From contig NZ_QFWX01000003.1 in NCBI RefSeq assembly GCF_003344045.1, positions 496,001-560,000 on the forward strand: a DNA stretch of 64,000 bases, in the 5' to 3' direction. Below, in pieces: positions 62,945 to 64,000 of the stretch. Source of the stretch: Marinobacter vulgaris. GTDB taxonomy: Bacteria > Pseudomonadota > Gammaproteobacteria > Pseudomonadales > Oleiphilaceae. The position numbers and the translations under genes were made by a program. Each line of letters starts with the position of its first letter. The first letter of the stretch is position 1. A model generated the notes under the pieces. It did not search any database. It was not told the DNA's origin and worked only from the letters and a program-made list of their open reading frames with translations.

Positions 62945-64000
62945 CTATAGCCCAACATCGGCTAGGGACGATTCCGCGAGCCGCAACAAGTCAGCGTTAC
63001 GCTCCTCCCGTTTGCCGATACTCTCGATATAATATTCAAGGGATGTGAGAGCATCCGCCAGTGCCTCCAGGACCTGTGGCTGCGGCGCTTCCCTGGCATC
63101 AAGCAGACGTTGTTGGATAGACCCGGCCACCCGCTCAAGCACGGACGCGGCGCCCGCATCATCGAGCATATGCAAACCACCCCAGATGCTGTGCAGGGTT
63201 CCCGGCAGGTTGGCCAGGTGGAGCTTGTCGTAGTCGGATTCAATGAAGGCTGTAATCGCCCGCTTTGCGAGAGTCAGCGCACTTCTGGCCTCATCGGCCA
63301 CCACGAACATGGCTTCTTTCAGGTACAGGGACTCCTCCCGGTTCCTTTGGCCACCCGCAAGCGCATCCGTTTCCGAGGTGATGCCCCGGGTTACAATTTG
63401 CATCACGGCATCTTCGATGCCAAGCACCGAGTCCGCCAATTTGTAGAGCTCATCCCCCACCGGCAGCCGTTTCTCTTCCTCCCAGGTTCGCAGCTTGTTC
63501 GCTTCTGCGCGGGCCATGGTTCCCAGCTGGTTCAGGTCGAGCATGACCAGGGTGTTTGCCATACGCTCCAGGGCATCGGCAATGGAAGACAGCTCAGCCA
63601 GGTCAGGCTCGATGCCGCGCTCGACAATATCCAGCTTGTCCTTGAGCTGATTCAGTTCGTCCTGCAGGGCAGTAGAGAGGGATTTGAGCACGTCCGAGCC
63701 CGGGCCATAGAGCCGGCGGGCATGGGCATCAAGCATGGAGTCCGGAAATTCGGCCGGTGCCAGGCGGAAGGCCGACAGCACAGAGGTAACCTCGGGATTT
63801 GCGGAACCGCTGCGGTACAACAGATAGACAAGATCCCGGATCAGGGAGTCCGGCGCATCCTTTGCCGTCGCCACCTGCCCCACATACACCACTTCGCGGG
63901 AATACTTTTCAATTCTCATGAACATGCGCTTGCGGGCTTTACTGAACCCCATGGCTCGATCAAGCATGGTGTCAGCAACAATCCCCACCAGGCACCACAT
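62945..64000 (-). CDS. ChpA/PilL-like phosphotransfer protein, C-terminal part (start outside window)
   Basis: At least 351 residues; the frame is open at base 64000, so the 5' end lies beyond the window. Two helical Hpt-like units are suggested: ADALERMANTLVMLDLNQLG near the middle and ALADALTSLEYYIESIG near the end, both resembling ChpA repeats of Pseudomonas type IV pilus chemotaxis. I do not see the phosphoacceptor H in an HxxKG motif. The protein stops at 62945, before a terminator, so no CheA kinase domain follows. Confidence 0.6.
   Translation of the reverse strand: MWCLVGIVADTMLDRAMGFSKARKRMFMRIEKYSREVVYVGQVATAKDAPDSLIRDLVYLLYRSGSANPEVTSVLSAFRLAPAEFPDSMLDAHARRLYGPGSDVLKSLSTALQDELNQLKDKLDIVERGIEPDLAELSSIADALERMANTLVMLDLNQLGTMARAEANKLRTWEEEKRLPVGDELYKLADSVLGIEDAVMQIVTRGITSETDALAGGQRNREESLYLKEAMFVVADEARSALTLAKRAITAFIESDYDKLHLANLPGTLHSIWGGLHMLDDAGAASVLERVAGSIQQRLLDAREAPQPQVLEALADALTSLEYYIESIGKREERNADLLRLAESSLADVGL

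Overview
The window reads as a chromosomal segment of a marine gammaproteobacterium of the Marinobacter/Pseudomonas type. This is an inference from gene content and order: cioAB-cydDC, etfBA divergent from ETF-QO, an hsbA/hsbR pair, phaD next to a phasin, tusDCB-tusE, cysI with DUF934, and a desaturase/CFA-synthase-like photooxidative lipid cluster. Coding is dense and mostly GC-rich. I see no prophage, insertion sequence, CRISPR array, rRNA operon or replication origin. Two tRNA genes are present: Leu-UAA and Ser-UGA.

Layout. 1-7.9 kb: the end of a PhnE-like permease, a small membrane-anchored protein, a YadG/YadH-type ABC exporter, a DUF192 protein, two enoyl-CoA hydratase family genes, a patatin-like phospholipase and an EamA transporter. 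7.9-17 kb is the most irregular part: three paralogous cyclic-di-GMP genes sharing an RsbRD-like N-terminus surround a secreted PA14/thrombospondin-type-3/FnIII protein, with a 24-codon gene, an enoyl-CoA hydratase relic and an AT-rich stretch. The third paralog has lost its PAS and EAL domains, and the tail of the lost EAL still follows its stop. 17-24 kb: tRNA-Leu, a methyltransferase, and the cyanide-insensitive type bd quinol oxidase with its CydDC exporter. 24-30 kb: a saccharopine-dehydrogenase-like reductase, a small membrane protein, etfBA, ETF-QO, slyD. 30-36.7 kb: DUF1285, sixA, gpsA, hsbA/hsbR and an HD-domain phosphohydrolase. 35.7-43.8 kb: a flavoprotein followed by a tightly overlapping eight-gene operon for membrane-lipid modification. 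43.8-49.2 kb: xthA, phaD, a phasin, a candidate small RNA, a sulfide-response-like operon, hemH, a small cysteine-containing protein and tRNA-Ser. 49.4-53.5 kb: yccA, tusDCB-tusE, a DUF445 protein and nfuA. 53.7-64 kb: metH, DUF2970, a 34-codon gene, cysI, a DUF934 gene, acuI, sohB, an SCP2 protein and part of a ChpA-like phosphotransfer protein.

How the genes connect. Fatty-acid breakdown is represented by the hydratases, ETF and ETF-QO; an 18-bp palindrome of the PsrA type lies between the ETF genes. Respiratory electron flow enters through ETF-QO, and the bd oxidase provides a quinol outlet. Sulfur handling recurs: YeeE-type transporters with a DUF442 phosphatase-like protein, Tus sulfur relay, sulfite reductase, Fe-S assembly and methionine synthase. 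Signalling genes (cyclic-di-GMP, HsbR/HsbA, ChpA-like) suggest control of attachment and motility. All functions come from reading the sequence and remembered family motifs; no database search was run.
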